A stretch of 64,000 nt of DNA from contig NZ_JAKGSB010000001.1 in the NCBI RefSeq assembly GCF_021568905.1, positions 868,001 to 932,000 on the forward strand. Reading direction: 5' to 3'. The notes under the pieces were generated by a model. That model saw only the letters and a program-made list of their open reading frames with translations, had not been told where the DNA came from and searched no databases. The position numbers were made by a program, and so were the translations under genes. Source of the DNA: Zavarzinia marina. GTDB taxonomy: Bacteria; Pseudomonadota; Alphaproteobacteria; Zavarziniales; Zavarziniaceae. Positions within the stretch are counted from its first letter, which is position 1, and every line of letters starts with the position of its first letter. Below, piece by piece: positions 39,736 through 48,987 of the stretch.

Positions 39736-40830
39736 ATGAAGACCATCGGTTTTGCTGAATACATCTGGCTGGACGGCACGCGCCCGACCCAGCAGATCCG
39801 CTCCAAGGCCCGCATCGTCCATGTGCCGGAAACGCCCGTTGCCGCTGATTTCCCGGCGTGGAGCTTCGACGGCTCCTCCACCGGCCAGGCGAGCGGCGAA
39901 GACTCGGACTGCCTTCTGACCCCGGTCCGCGTCGTCCGGGATCCGCGCCGCGGCGAGGGCTGCCATCTCGTCCTCTGCGAGGTGCTGAACACCGACGAGA
40001 CGCCCCACGCGACCAACCACCGGGCCCATCTGCGCCGCGTTCTCGACGCCGCCGGCGCGGAAGCCGATCCCTGGACAGGCTTCGAGCAGGAATACACCAT
40101 CCTGCGCGCCGGCCGTCCCCTCGGCTTTCCCGAGTCCGGCTTTCCGGCGCCTCAGGGCCCCTATTATTGCTCGGTCGGGGCCGATGTCGCCTTCGGCCGT
40201 GACCTGGCGGATGCCCATGCGGCTGCCTGTCTCGACGCCGGCCTGATGATCTATGGCATCAACGCCGAGGTCATGCCGGGCCAGTGGGAGTTCCAGATCG
40301 GCTATCGCGGCATCGAGGGCGAGGCGGCCGACGCGCTGGCCATGGCCGATCATCTGTGGCTGGCACGTTTCCTCCTCCAGCGCGAGGCGGAGCGCTTCGG
40401 CTATGCCGTCTCCTTCGCCAACAAGCCCGTGCCGGGCGACTGGAACGGCGCCGGGATGCACACCAACTTCTCGACCGCCGCCATCCGCGCGCCGCAAACC
40501 GGGCGTCTGGCGATCGATGCCGCCGTCGAACGCCTGTCCCGCCATCACGCCCGCCACATCGCGGACTATGGCGACGGTCTGGCGGCGCGCCTGACCGGCC
40601 TGCACGAGACCTGCAGTATCGAGGAATTCCGTGCGGGCGTCGCCCATCGCGGCGCCTCGATCCGCATCCCGCAGCCGGTCGCGCAGAAAGGCCACGGCTA
40701 TTTCGAGGACCGCCGCCCCGGCGCCAATGCCGATCCCTATCGCGTGGCGGCATGCCTCGTCGAGACCGTGCTCCTGAGCGACGAACAGCGGGCCCGTCTG
40801 AACCCGGCGGCGACCCGGGCGGCCGCCTGA
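39736..40830 (+). CDS. glnII: Glutamine synthetase, GSII (eukaryotic-type)
   Basis: A 364-residue glutamine synthetase of type II, the short eukaryotic-like form also found in rhizobia and actinomycetes. Seen: WSFDGSSTGQA near 42, FEQEYTIL near 116, GQWEFQIG near 182 and GDWNGAGMHTNFS near 234, with catalytic Glu and Arg regions in place. It lacks the adenylylation site of GSI. In rhizobia GSII is induced under nitrogen limitation; no NtrC site was recognised here. No PII gene is adjacent. Confidence 0.95.
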   Translation: MKTIGFAEYIWLDGTRPTQQIRSKARIVHVPETPVAADFPAWSFDGSSTGQASGEDSDCLLTPVRVVRDPRRGEGCHLVLCEVLNTDETPHATNHRAHLRRVLDAAGAEADPWTGFEQEYTILRAGRPLGFPESGFPAPQGPYYCSVGADVAFGRDLADAHAAACLDAGLMIYGINAEVMPGQWEFQIGYRGIEGEAADALAMADHLWLARFLLQREAERFGYAVSFANKPVPGDWNGAGMHTNFSTAAIRAPQTGRLAIDAAVERLSRHHARHIADYGDGLAARLTGLHETCSIEEFRAGVAHRGASIRIPQPVAQKGHGYFEDRRPGANADPYRVAACLVETVLLSDEQRARLNPAATRAAA

Positions 40831-40839
40831 CGGCCCGCG

Positions 40840-40867
40840 CCGCACCGGTCCCCCGGGGCCGGTGCGG
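40840..40867 (+). terminator. Hairpin downstream of glnII
   Basis: Nine-base arms (40840-40848 and 40859-40867) plus internal C4/G4 pairing lie 10 bases after the glnII stop. No T-run directly follows; a weak or factor-dependent terminator is likely. Confidence 0.5.
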
Positions 40868-40936
40868 ACGCGACGAATCTCCCGGGCTTTTGGTTGCCAT
40901 CGCCGGGCATTTGCGCTATCAACCCGCGTTCACAAG

Positions 40937-40960
40937 CGCCCGCACCCCTGGAGGCGGGCG
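40937..40960 (+). promoter_or_regulatory. Leader hairpin of rplY
   Basis: CGCCCGC at 40937-40943 pairs with GCGGGCG at 40954-40960 and is followed by TTCTCTATT, then the ribosome site GGAGA and the ATG of the L25 gene 20 bases later. It could be an attenuator-like leader or simple structure. Confidence 0.35.
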
Positions 40961-40979
40961 TTCTCTATTGGAGAAAGAC

Positions 40980-41600
40980 ATGAGCAAGATTGTTTCGCTC
41001 GCCGTCGAGGCGCGCGACCGGGTCGGTAAGGGGTCCGCCCGGGGCGCCCGTCGCGAAGGCCGAGTCCCCGCCGTGATCTACGGCAACAAGGAAGCGCCGG
41101 AAGGCATCACCATCTCCTGGAAGGAACTGGAGAAGGAGTTGAACTCCGGTCGTTTCCTGTCCACCGTCTTCGACCTGAAGATCGGTGAGCGTTCCGAGCG
41201 TGTGCTGCCGCGCGACGTGCAGTTCCACCCGGTGACCGACCGTGCCCTGCACGTCGACTTCCTGCGCATCCCCGCCGACGGTCTCGTCACCGTGACGGTG
41301 CCGGTGATCATCACCGACCATGCCGCCTCCCCCGGCCTGAAGCTGGGCGGCGTGCTGAACGTGGTGCGCCATGAAGTCGAACTGATGTGCCCGGCCGATG
41401 CCGTGCCCGAGCAGATCACCATCTCGCTCGCCGGCATGAACTTCGGCGAATCCCTGCACATCAGCAAGGTTGCGCTGCCGGAAGGCGCGAAGCCGGTCAT
41501 CGACCGCGACTTCACCATCTTCACCATCGTCCCGCCGAAGGGCGGCGTCGAGACCGCGGCGCCGGCCGAAGCGGCGCCGGCGAAGAAGGCCAAGAAGTAA
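40980..41600 (+). CDS. rplY: 50S ribosomal protein L25/general stress protein Ctc
   Basis: A 206-residue long-form bL25 that binds 5S rRNA. The N-terminal domain reads [20 protein letters not shown] then [15 protein letters not shown]; the C-terminal Ctc domain has [20 protein letters not shown]. The tail is Ala/Lys-rich. GGAGAAAG precedes ATG 40980. It is followed by pth and ychF, a conserved order in alphaproteobacteria. Confidence 0.96.
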   Translation: MSKIVSLAVEARDRVGKGSARGARREGRVPAVIYGNKEAPEGITISWKELEKELNSGRFLSTVFDLKIGERSERVLPRDVQFHPVTDRALHVDFLRIPADGLVTVTVPVIITDHAASPGLKLGGVLNVVRHEVELMCPADAVPEQITISLAGMNFGESLHISKVALPEGAKPVIDRDFTIFTIVPPKGGVETAAPAEAAPAKKAKK

Positions 41601-41664
41601 TCACGATCCGACGGCCCGGCGTTTCCGCGTCGGGCCGTCCATCGCTTTCCGAGGGGCGTTCCCG

Positions 41665-42282
41665 ATGATCCTCCTCGTCGGCCTCGGCAATCCGGGCGGC
41701 GAATACGCCGGCAATCGCCACAACATCGGTTTCATGGCGCTGGACGCCATTCACGACCGATACGCATTCTCCCCCTGGAAGCGCGGCTATCAGGGCATGG
41801 TGGCCGACGGCAAGTTCGGTGCCGGCGGCGACAAGATCCTGCTCTTGAAGCCCCTCACCTACATGAACGAGAGCGGCCGTTCCGTCGGCGAGGCGATGCG
41901 CTTCTTCAAGCTCGTGCCCGGCGATGTCGTCGTCTTTCACGACGAGTTGGATCTCGCGCCCGGCAAGGTCCGGGTCAAGACCGGCGGCGGCCATGCCGGC
42001 CACAACGGCCTGCGTTCCATCGACGCCCATCTCGGCAAGGACTACCGGCGGGTGCGACTCGGCATCGGCCATCCGGGCGACAAGGCGCTGGTGCTGCGCT
42101 ACGTCCTCGGCGATTTCGCGAAATCCGATCAGGCCTGGCTCGATCCGCTGGTCGATGCGGTGGTGGATGCCGCCCCCCTTCTGGCCAAGGGCGACGACGC
42201 CGGCTTCCAGACACGGGTGGCCCTGTTGACGGCGCCGCCCAAACCGGCGAAACAGCCGCCGCGTACTTCATCAGGAGAGTGA
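41665..42282 (+). CDS. pth: Peptidyl-tRNA hydrolase
   Basis: Pth frees tRNA from peptidyl-tRNA dropped by ribosomes. The 205-residue protein has all key residues: Asn in [10 protein letters not shown], catalytic His in [10 protein letters not shown], Asn in TYMNESG, Asp in [10 protein letters not shown], and Asn in [10 protein letters not shown] short Pro/Lys-rich tail follows. Its stop is directly before the ychF ribosome site, so the pair is likely cotranscribed with rplY. Confidence 0.97.
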   Translation: MILLVGLGNPGGEYAGNRHNIGFMALDAIHDRYAFSPWKRGYQGMVADGKFGAGGDKILLLKPLTYMNESGRSVGEAMRFFKLVPGDVVVFHDELDLAPGKVRVKTGGGHAGHNGLRSIDAHLGKDYRRVRLGIGHPGDKALVLRYVLGDFAKSDQAWLDPLVDAVVDAAPLLAKGDDAGFQTRVALLTAPPKPAKQPPRTSSGE

Positions 42283-42284
42283 GC

Positions 42285-43385
42285 ATGGGCTTCAAATGCG
42301 GCATCGTCGGTCTGCCCAACGTTGGCAAGTCGACCCTGTTCAACGCCCTGACCCAGACCGCCGCCGCGGCGGCGGCCAATTATCCCTTCTGCACGATCGA
42401 GCCGAACGTCGGCAATGTGCCGGTGCCGGATCCGCGCCTCGACACGATCGCCCGGATCGGCGGCTCGGCCCAGATCATCCCGACCCAGATCACCTTCGTC
42501 GACATCGCCGGTCTGGTGCGCGGCGCCTCCAAGGGTGAGGGCCTCGGCAACCAGTTCCTGTCCCACATCCGCGAGGTGGACGCCGTCTGCCATGTGCTCC
42601 GCTGTTTCGAGGATGGCGACATCACCCATGTCGAGGGCCGCGTCGATCCCCTCGGCGATGCCGACATCATCGAGACCGAACTGATGCTGGCCGATCTCGA
42701 CAGTCTCGAGAAGCGCGTGCCCGCGCTGCAGAAGAAGTCGAAGGGCGGCGCGGACGAGGAGACCAAGCTCCGCCTCGCCCTGATGGAACGCGCCCTCGAG
42801 GTACTGCGCGAGGGCAAGCCGGCCCGCGCGGTCGAGGTCGCGGCGGACGAGCAGGCGATCTTCGCCACCCTCGATCTCATCACCTCGAAGCCGGTGCTCT
42901 ACGTCTGCAACGTCGAGGAAGCCTCGGCCGCGACCGGCAACCGCTTCTCCGACATGGTGGTCGAACGCGCCAAGGCCGAAGGTGCCGCCTACGTCGTCAT
43001 CTCGGCCGCGATCGAGGCGGAGGTCGCCCAGCTCGACGCCGAGGAACGCAGCGCGTTCCTGGCCGACCTCGGCCTCGAGGAAACCGGCCTCTCGCGCCTG
43101 ATCCGCGCCGGCTATGGCCTGCTCGGCCTGATCACCTATTTCACCGTGGGCCCCAAGGAGGCACGCGCCTGGACCATCGTGAAGGGCACCAAGGGCCCGG
43201 GCGCCGCCGGCGTGATCCATTCCGACTTCGAGCGCGGCTTCATCCGCGCCGAGACCATGGCCTTCGACGACTATGTGAAGTTCAACGGCGAACAGGGCTG
43301 CAAGGACAATGGTCGCCTGCGCCAGGAAGGCAAGGACTACACCGTCGCCGACGGCGATATCCTGCACTTCAAGTTCAACGTCTGA
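42285..43385 (+). CDS. ychF: Ribosome-associated ATPase YchF
   Basis: A 366-residue P-loop protein of the Obg-related YchF/OLA1 family, which hydrolyses ATP and associates with ribosomes and stress responses. Seen: GIVGLPNVGKSTLFNALT near 6-22, FVDIAGLVRGASKGEGLGNQ near 68-87, and the C-terminal TGS-type domain (YVKFNGEQGCKDNG). AGGAGA before ATG 42285 decides the start. Ends just before a hairpin. Confidence 0.97.
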   Translation: MGFKCGIVGLPNVGKSTLFNALTQTAAAAAANYPFCTIEPNVGNVPVPDPRLDTIARIGGSAQIIPTQITFVDIAGLVRGASKGEGLGNQFLSHIREVDAVCHVLRCFEDGDITHVEGRVDPLGDADIIETELMLADLDSLEKRVPALQKKSKGGADEETKLRLALMERALEVLREGKPARAVEVAADEQAIFATLDLITSKPVLYVCNVEEASAATGNRFSDMVVERAKAEGAAYVVISAAIEAEVAQLDAEERSAFLADLGLEETGLSRLIRAGYGLLGLITYFTVGPKEARAWTIVKGTKGPGAAGVIHSDFERGFIRAETMAFDDYVKFNGEQGCKDNGRLRQEGKDYTVADGDILHFKFNV

Positions 43386-43399
43386 GCCCCTGCCTACGC

Positions 43400-43420
43400 G
43401 GCGAAGGGCCGTCCTTCGCC
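43400..43420 (+). terminator. Hairpin downstream of ychF
   Basis: An 8-base stem (43400-43407 with 43413-43420) and 5-base loop lie 14 bases after the ychF stop. No T-run, moderate support as a terminator. Confidence 0.5.
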
Positions 43421-43472
43421 GCCTTCGACCATTTGCCACCAATTTTCACGGGCCACCACATTCTCCCAACGA

Positions 43473-43478
43473 TATAAT
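43473..43478 (+). promoter_or_regulatory. Candidate -10 box of the RTX gene
   Basis: A perfect TATAAT lies in a short AT-rich island 60 bases before the RTX start. No good -35 box is found at 16-18 bases upstream, so an activator or another sigma factor may be needed. Confidence 0.4.
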
Positions 43479-43537
43479 AATGATGTTAATATCGCGCGAA
43501 ACGCGAAACAAAACTGACATCATCAGGGCGGCGGCAG

Positions 43538-46500
43538 ATGGCAACGATAAACGATATCACCTTCGGCGAAGCATCCGTCGATCCCGACTCGGTCGAACCC
43601 GTATCGGTTTCACCGAACGGCATGTACGGCAACTCCGGCAGCTTCCAGCCCGCGATCTCCGCCGACGGACGCTTTGTCGCCTTCGCGAGCAACGCCAGCA
43701 ATCTAGTCCCGGGCGACACCAACGGCATCACGGACATTTTCGTGCACGACCGCCTTGCCGGAACAATCGACCGCGTGTCCGTATCCTCGACAGGCCACCA
43801 GGCCACCAGTGGGCCGACAATATTTGACACGGAGAGTGCCGATCCCTCGATATCGGCGGATGGGCGCTTCGTAGTCTTCTCGAGCGCCTCGCCCAACCTG
43901 GTCGTTCAGGACACGAATGGCGCTTCGGACATCTTCATCCGCGACAGGCTGACCGGAACCACCACTCTGGTCTCCCTGACCGACGGGAACGCTCAGGCCG
44001 ATTCCTCCAGCATTCGGCCATCCATTTCCGCCGACGGGCGATATGTTGCTTTTGTGAGCTATGCGAGCGACCTCGTCGCGGGCGACACCAATAACGTCGC
44101 GGACATCTTCGTCCGCGACCTGGAGACCGGCGACACAAGGCGGGTTTCGGTGGCCACCGACGGGAGCCAAGCGGACAATCTCAGCTTCGAGGTCTCCATC
44201 TCAGCGGACGGGCGATATGTCGCCTTCCAGAGCCACGCTTCCAATCTTGTAGCGGGCGACACCAATGGCATAGCCGACATCTTCGTCCACGACCTCGTGA
44301 CCGGCGAGACCGAGCGCGTCTCCGTCGCCACGGACGGGGGCCAGGCGACAGGCGCCAGCGATAACGAGGCGCCGGCGATATCGGCGGATGGCCGCTATGT
44401 CGCCTTCCACTCCGGCGCCGCGGATCTCGTCGCTGACGATACCAACAACCAGAGTGACGTCTTCCTGCGCGACCGCCAGACCGGCACGACCACGCGGGTC
44501 TCGGTTTCCGGCGACGGCTCGCAGGCCGGCACCGGCGGCGCCCTTCCGTCGCTCTCGGCCGATGGACGTTATGTCGCCTTCGTCAGCAGTGCATCGAATC
44601 TTGCAGGCGGCGACACGAACGGCGTCGCCGACGTTTTCGTTCATGACACGGTCGCCGGCACCACCGTGCGTGTGTCGACCGACGCCGATGGCGCGCAGTG
44701 GCTTCATGCCAGCACGATGCCATCGATTTCGGGCGATGGATCCCTGGTCGCCTTTCGTCACATTTCCCAGGACTCGGCGATCTATTACACGATGGTCGGC
44801 AACGACATCTTTGTCGCCGACAAGGGATTGCTCCAGTCCACCATCGGGCACCCGTACAACAGATCCTTCACCGTGAAGGTCGAGGTGCAGGAGGCCGAAA
44901 CGGTCACCTTCGATTGGGGCGACGGCTTTCAGACGACGACACTGCCGGCCGACGGTGTCGCGTCGTCGAGCCATGGCTACAACAAGGACGGCATTTTCGA
45001 GCTACAGATCGATGCCCATGCCGAGGGAGGCGGCACTACGGCGGGTACGACACTGACCGTCGTCGCCGCGACGGAAGTGAGCGGATTCACCCGCACGGCG
45101 GCGGGCGACTTCTACGCGGCCACGACCGCGCCCGCTTCACTGTCGGCGGACGGCCGATATATCGCGTTCAACAGCTACTACGCCGCCCCCGGCGTCCAGA
45201 CCGTGGTTCAAGCATTCGTCCAGGATCTCGAAACCGGCGATGTCACCATGATTTCGGCTGCGCCTGATGGGACGCCAGACAGCCGGTCCAGCAGCGGCAC
45301 ATCCCTCTCGGACAACGGCCGCTATGTCGCCTTCGCCAGTGAGGCCCGCAACATCGTTTTCGGCGACACCAACGGCGGCAGCGATATCTTCGTCCGCGAC
45401 ATGGTTGCTGGGACGACGACGCGCGTCTCGATGGCCAGTGACGGCTCGGAAGGCAACGCCCACAGCACGGCGCCATCGATTTCGGGCAATGGGCGCTATA
45501 TCGCCTTCAACAGCGCCGCGTCCAATCTGGTCGACGGCGATGCCAACAATGTCTCGGACATTTTCGTTCACGACCGGATACGCGGTACCACGGAACGGGT
45601 CTCCATATCTTCGAACGGAACGGAAGCGAACCAGGCCAGCTTCCAGGCACCATCAATTTCGAACGACGGGCGCTATGTCGCTTTCAGAAGCAGTGCGACC
45701 AACCTCGTTTCCGATGATACCAACGGGCGCCCGGACATCTTCGTCCACGACCGTGAAACCGGAGATACCGTCCGCGTTTCCGTCAGCAGCTCAGGAACAC
45801 AATCCAACGACTACAGCACTGCCGCGGCCATCTCAGGCAACGGCCGATATGTCGCCTTCGAAAGCGGCGCCTCCAATCTCGTGGCGGGCGACACCAATCG
45901 CAAGGTCGACATCTTCGTCCATGATCTCGATACCGGCGCTACCACGCGGGTGTCGGTGTCGAGCGACGGCAAGCAAGCCAATGGCGACAGCAATGGTGCG
46001 ACCATTTCGGACGACGGGCGTTTCATCGTCTTTACCAGCGATGCGACCAACCTCGTGGAAGGTGACACCAATAAGGTCTCCGACATCTTTCGTTACGACA
46101 TGGTGATGGGAACGATCGAGCGTGTTTCCGCGATCGGCGAGACGACGGAAGCCCGCGAACCGTCCCGTTCGGCCGTCATTTCGTCCGATGGTCGGAACGT
46201 TGCCTTCTATACGGCCGATGATTTCCTCGATGGCCCCGGACACGACGATATCGCCGACATTGTCGTCTGGCACGAAACGCCGACCACCACACAGACCATT
46301 ACCGGCACGACGGCGGGGGACGATGTCGTCCTCGGCAGCGCCCTTCCCGACGAAGTCTCGCTTGGCGATGGCGACGATTATGCCAGGACCTGGTTCGGAA
46401 ACGACGTTCTGGACGGCGGCGCAGGTAACGACGTGCTCGACGGCGGTGCGGGCGCCGACGCCATGAGCGGCGGCATCGGCGACGACGCCTATTACGTCGA

Positions 46501-47752
46501 CGACGCCGGCGATACGGTCACGGAGGTGGCCGAAGGCGGCTATGACACGGTCTACGCGACCGTGAGCATCGAGCGTCTCGCCGCCCGCGTCGAAGCGCTG
46601 ATTCTCCAGGGGGTCGGCGATCTCGATGCCAATGGCAACAATGTCGCCAACAGCATCACGGGTACGGCTGGGAACAATCGGATCGACGGCCTCGGCGGCG
46701 ACGACCTGCTGAGCGGCAGAGCCGGCGACGATATCCTCATCGGCGGCCTGCGGCACGACACGCTGATCGGTGGCGGCGGAGCAGACGACATGTCGGGCGG
46801 CGACGGCGACGACCGCTACCACGTCGACGGCCGCCACGACGTCGTCCGCGAAGCGGAGGGCGGCGGCAACGACACGGTTCTGACGCCGCTGTCCGGCCAT
46901 GCCCTCGCCGCCAACGTCGAGAACCTCGTACTGACGGGGACCGGCGCCCTGACCGGCACGGGCAATGCGCTCGACAACATGATCTACGGCAGCGGCGGCG
47001 CCGACACGAACATCCTCCACGGGCTGGGCGGCGACGACACCCTGCTCGGCCGGGATCAGGCGGATATCCTGAACGGCGGCGCGGACGGCGACATTCTCAA
47101 GGGTTATGGCGGCAACGACCTGCTGCGCGGCGGCACCGGAGCCGACATCATGATCGGCGGCGCCGGGGACGATCACTATTATGTCGACGATGCCGGCGAC
47201 CAGGTGACTGAACGGGCGGACGGTGGTCGGGACCACGTCCATGCCTCGGTCTCCTACACGCTGTCTGACGAAGTCGAGAACCTGACGCTGGAGGGCACGT
47301 CGACGCGGGGCACCGGGAACGACGGCGCCAACCGGATCACCGGAAATACGGCAGCCAACGTGCTTTCGGGCGGCGGCGGGACCGACACGCTGTCCGGCGA
47401 GGACGGCGACGACATCTTGATCGGCGGCGCCGGGCCGGACCATCTGACCGGCGGTACCGGGAACGACATCTTCGTCCTCGATGCTCCGGGGGATGGTATC
47501 GATTACATCATGGATTGGTCCGACGGTGACCTGATGCAGATCGACCGTGCGGCCTTCGGCCTGGACGCTTCATCCCCGGTGGCGGTGGGGAATGGTACCG
47601 CGACGAACGGACTGACCGGTGACATGTTCTTCTATCAGACGAACATGGGCCGTCTCTATTGGCATGATGCCGACACGGGCCAACTGACCTATCTCGCCAG
47701 CCTCGAGACCATGCCGGCCGCTCTCGACCTGACGGATTTCGTTTTCGTCTAG
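43538..47752 (+). CDS. RTX protein with fourteen propeller repeats, predicted Type I-secreted
   Basis: A 1404-residue acidic protein with no Sec signal. Residues ~38-430 hold seven repeats of ~58 residues with the pattern SISADGRYVAF..NLVAGDTN..DIFVHD..TG.T.RVSV; a PKD-like segment (~431-518, FDWGDGFQTTT) follows; seven further repeats span ~533-915. Each group of seven fits a seven-bladed beta-propeller of the TolB/WD40-like PD40 class. Residues ~917-1310 contain four blocks of calcium-binding nonapeptides (GGAGNDVLDGGAGADAMSGG and similar) separated by strand-rich linkers. The ~90-residue C-terminus has the hydrophobic end typical of Type I signals. No ABC/MFP transporter is nearby. It is probably a surface or released protein; enzymatic activity is not evident. 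Confidence 0.88.
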   Translation: MATINDITFGEASVDPDSVEPVSVSPNGMYGNSGSFQPAISADGRFVAFASNASNLVPGDTNGITDIFVHDRLAGTIDRVSVSSTGHQATSGPTIFDTESADPSISADGRFVVFSSASPNLVVQDTNGASDIFIRDRLTGTTTLVSLTDGNAQADSSSIRPSISADGRYVAFVSYASDLVAGDTNNVADIFVRDLETGDTRRVSVATDGSQADNLSFEVSISADGRYVAFQSHASNLVAGDTNGIADIFVHDLVTGETERVSVATDGGQATGASDNEAPAISADGRYVAFHSGAADLVADDTNNQSDVFLRDRQTGTTTRVSVSGDGSQAGTGGALPSLSADGRYVAFVSSASNLAGGDTNGVADVFVHDTVAGTTVRVSTDADGAQWLHASTMPSISGDGSLVAFRHISQDSAIYYTMVGNDIFVADKGLLQSTIGHPYNRSFTVKVEVQEAETVTFDWGDGFQTTTLPADGVASSSHGYNKDGIFELQIDAHAEGGGTTAGTTLTVVAATEVSGFTRTAAGDFYAATTAPASLSADGRYIAFNSYYAAPGVQTVVQAFVQDLETGDVTMISAAPDGTPDSRSSSGTSLSDNGRYVAFASEARNIVFGDTNGGSDIFVRDMVAGTTTRVSMASDGSEGNAHSTAPSISGNGRYIAFNSAASNLVDGDANNVSDIFVHDRIRGTTERVSISSNGTEANQASFQAPSISNDGRYVAFRSSATNLVSDDTNGRPDIFVHDRETGDTVRVSVSSSGTQSNDYSTAAAISGNGRYVAFESGASNLVAGDTNRKVDIFVHDLDTGATTRVSVSSDGKQANGDSNGATISDDGRFIVFTSDATNLVEGDTNKVSDIFRYDMVMGTIERVSAIGETTEAREPSRSAVISSDGRNVAFYTADDFLDGPGHDDIADIVVWHETPTTTQTITGTTAGDDVVLGSALPDEVSLGDGDDYARTWFGNDVLDGGAGNDVLDGGAGADAMSGGIGDDAYYVDDAGDTVTEVAEGGYDTVYATVSIERLAARVEALILQGVGDLDANGNNVANSITGTAGNNRIDGLGGDDLLSGRAGDDILIGGLRHDTLIGGGGADDMSGGDGDDRYHVDGRHDVVREAEGGGNDTVLTPLSGHALAANVENLVLTGTGALTGTGNALDNMIYGSGGADTNILHGLGGDDTLLGRDQADILNGGADGDILKGYGGNDLLRGGTGADIMIGGAGDDHYYVDDAGDQVTERADGGRDHVHASVSYTLSDEVENLTLEGTSTRGTGNDGANRITGNTAANVLSGGGGTDTLSGEDGDDILIGGAGPDHLTGGTGNDIFVLDAPGDGIDYIMDWSDGDLMQIDRAAFGLDASSPVAVGNGTATNGLTGDMFFYQTNMGRLYWHDADTGQLTYLASLETMPAALDLTDFVFV

Positions 47753-47760
47753 CGGAAGAC

Positions 47761-47786
47761 GGCGCCCCGGCCCGCGCCGGGGCGCC
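47761..47786. terminator. Bidirectional hairpin between RTX gene and ferritin-like gene
   Basis: A perfect 11-base stem (47761-47771 with 47776-47786) and 4-base loop in the 49-base gap between convergent genes. It can serve both directions; no T-run on either side. Confidence 0.6.
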
Positions 47787-47801
47787 CCATCGTTCAGGCG
47801 C

Positions 47802-48911
47802 TTATTCCGCCGCCAGGAAATTGCCCTTCACGGGCAGCGGTTCGTCGAGTTTCTGCCAGTCGATCAGGATGTCGCCGGCCGCGTCCTCATATTGCAGCGC
47901 GCCGATCGCCTCGTATTTCGGGCGGACCTTCTCGGTCAGCAGGCCGACGCGCTTGAAGTTGGGGATCAGGCGCTCGAACAGCAGGTGCTGGAACATGGCC
48001 GTCACCTGGCTCTTCAGGATGTGCTCCCGTGCCGCTTCGACGTCGAAGCCGTACTCCCGGGCGACGTCCATGCCGAACAGGCGGTCGCGCATGATCAGGC
48101 TGGCCTGATAGGCGAATTCGGCGCGGTCCTCGATCTCGTCCTCGGGCAGGGTCCTGATCCAGTCCTCGAGATAGTTGACGCCGAAGGCGACGTGACGGCC
48201 CTCGTCCCGCATCACCAGTTCGACCACCTGCTTCAGCAGATTGTCGCGGGTGGTCTGGGTCATGGTGCCGAAGGCGGCCAGCGCCAGACCCTCGATGATC
48301 AGCTGCATCCCGATGAACTTCAGGTCCCAGCGCCTGTCCTCCAGGACCTTGTCGATCAGGGCCTTCAGGTTCGGGTTGATGCGGTAGAGTTCGCCGCAGT
48401 GCTTGCGCAGATACATGTTGAAGGCCTCGACGTGGCGCGCCTCGTCGAAGGTCTGGCTGGCGGCATAGAGCTTGGCGTCGGCCGTCGGCGCGCAGGAGAC
48501 GAGCTGGGAGGCGACCAGCATGGCGCCCTGTTCGCCGTGCAGGAACTGGGCGACGGTCTGGGCATGGGCCTTCCACGAGAAGCGGATCTTCTCCGCCTCC
48601 GACAGCGCCTCATATTCCGGATAGCCGTTGAAGGGATTGGTCGCCGGCTCCATCGGGTAGTCGTCGAAATCGACCGGCATGTCCCAGTCGACATCCAGGG
48701 TGGCGTTCCAATTGTGCCGCTTGCCGAGCTCGTAGAGCCGGCGGATCTTGGCATTGGCGCTGTCGTAGTCCCAATTGTAGGAGCCGGTCAGCGGCGTGTT
48801 GAAGATTTCGCGAATGGTCTCGACGTCGCTGCCGTCGAGCTTGTCGGTCAGATCATGGTCCTGAAAGACCCTGGTTTCCTGGGGTGGCTGTTCCACGAGA
48901 CGGACGCGCAT
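47802..48911 (-). CDS. Ferritin-like di-iron protein (ribonucleotide-reductase-like fold)
   Basis: A 369-residue soluble protein with the spaced carboxylate/histidine ligands of a ferritin-like di-iron site: Glu in HGEQGAMLV (~125), DEARHVEAF (~155-163), Glu in IIEGLALAAFG (~207), and RDEGRHVAFG (~234-243). That gives two E..ExxH sets as in ribonucleotide reductase R2, AurF-type N-oxygenases and related oxidases. Length fits R2-like proteins, but the usual NrdB tyrosine context is not recognised. The N-terminus (VRLVEQPPQETRVFQDHDLT) is unusual. It stands alone. A di-iron oxidase or oxygenase of unknown substrate is the safest call. Confidence 0.75.
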   Translation of the reverse strand: MRVRLVEQPPQETRVFQDHDLTDKLDGSDVETIREIFNTPLTGSYNWDYDSANAKIRRLYELGKRHNWNATLDVDWDMPVDFDDYPMEPATNPFNGYPEYEALSEAEKIRFSWKAHAQTVAQFLHGEQGAMLVASQLVSCAPTADAKLYAASQTFDEARHVEAFNMYLRKHCGELYRINPNLKALIDKVLEDRRWDLKFIGMQLIIEGLALAAFGTMTQTTRDNLLKQVVELVMRDEGRHVAFGVNYLEDWIRTLPEDEIEDRAEFAYQASLIMRDRLFGMDVAREYGFDVEAAREHILKSQVTAMFQHLLFERLIPNFKRVGLLTEKVRPKYEAIGALQYEDAAGDILIDWQKLDEPLPVKGNFLAAE

Positions 48912-48987
48912 CTTTTCCTCCGCTTATTGGCCGGGATCGGCTGCATCGAAGGAAACGCGAACGAGGCTCACATTGCATTGAGCCAGG

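Noticed and set aside
43650..46200. Regular DNA periodicity of ~174 bases that could suggest a repeat array
   Set aside because: It encodes protein repeats in one frame with diverged codons; there are no short identical repeats with unique spacers, so it is not CRISPR.
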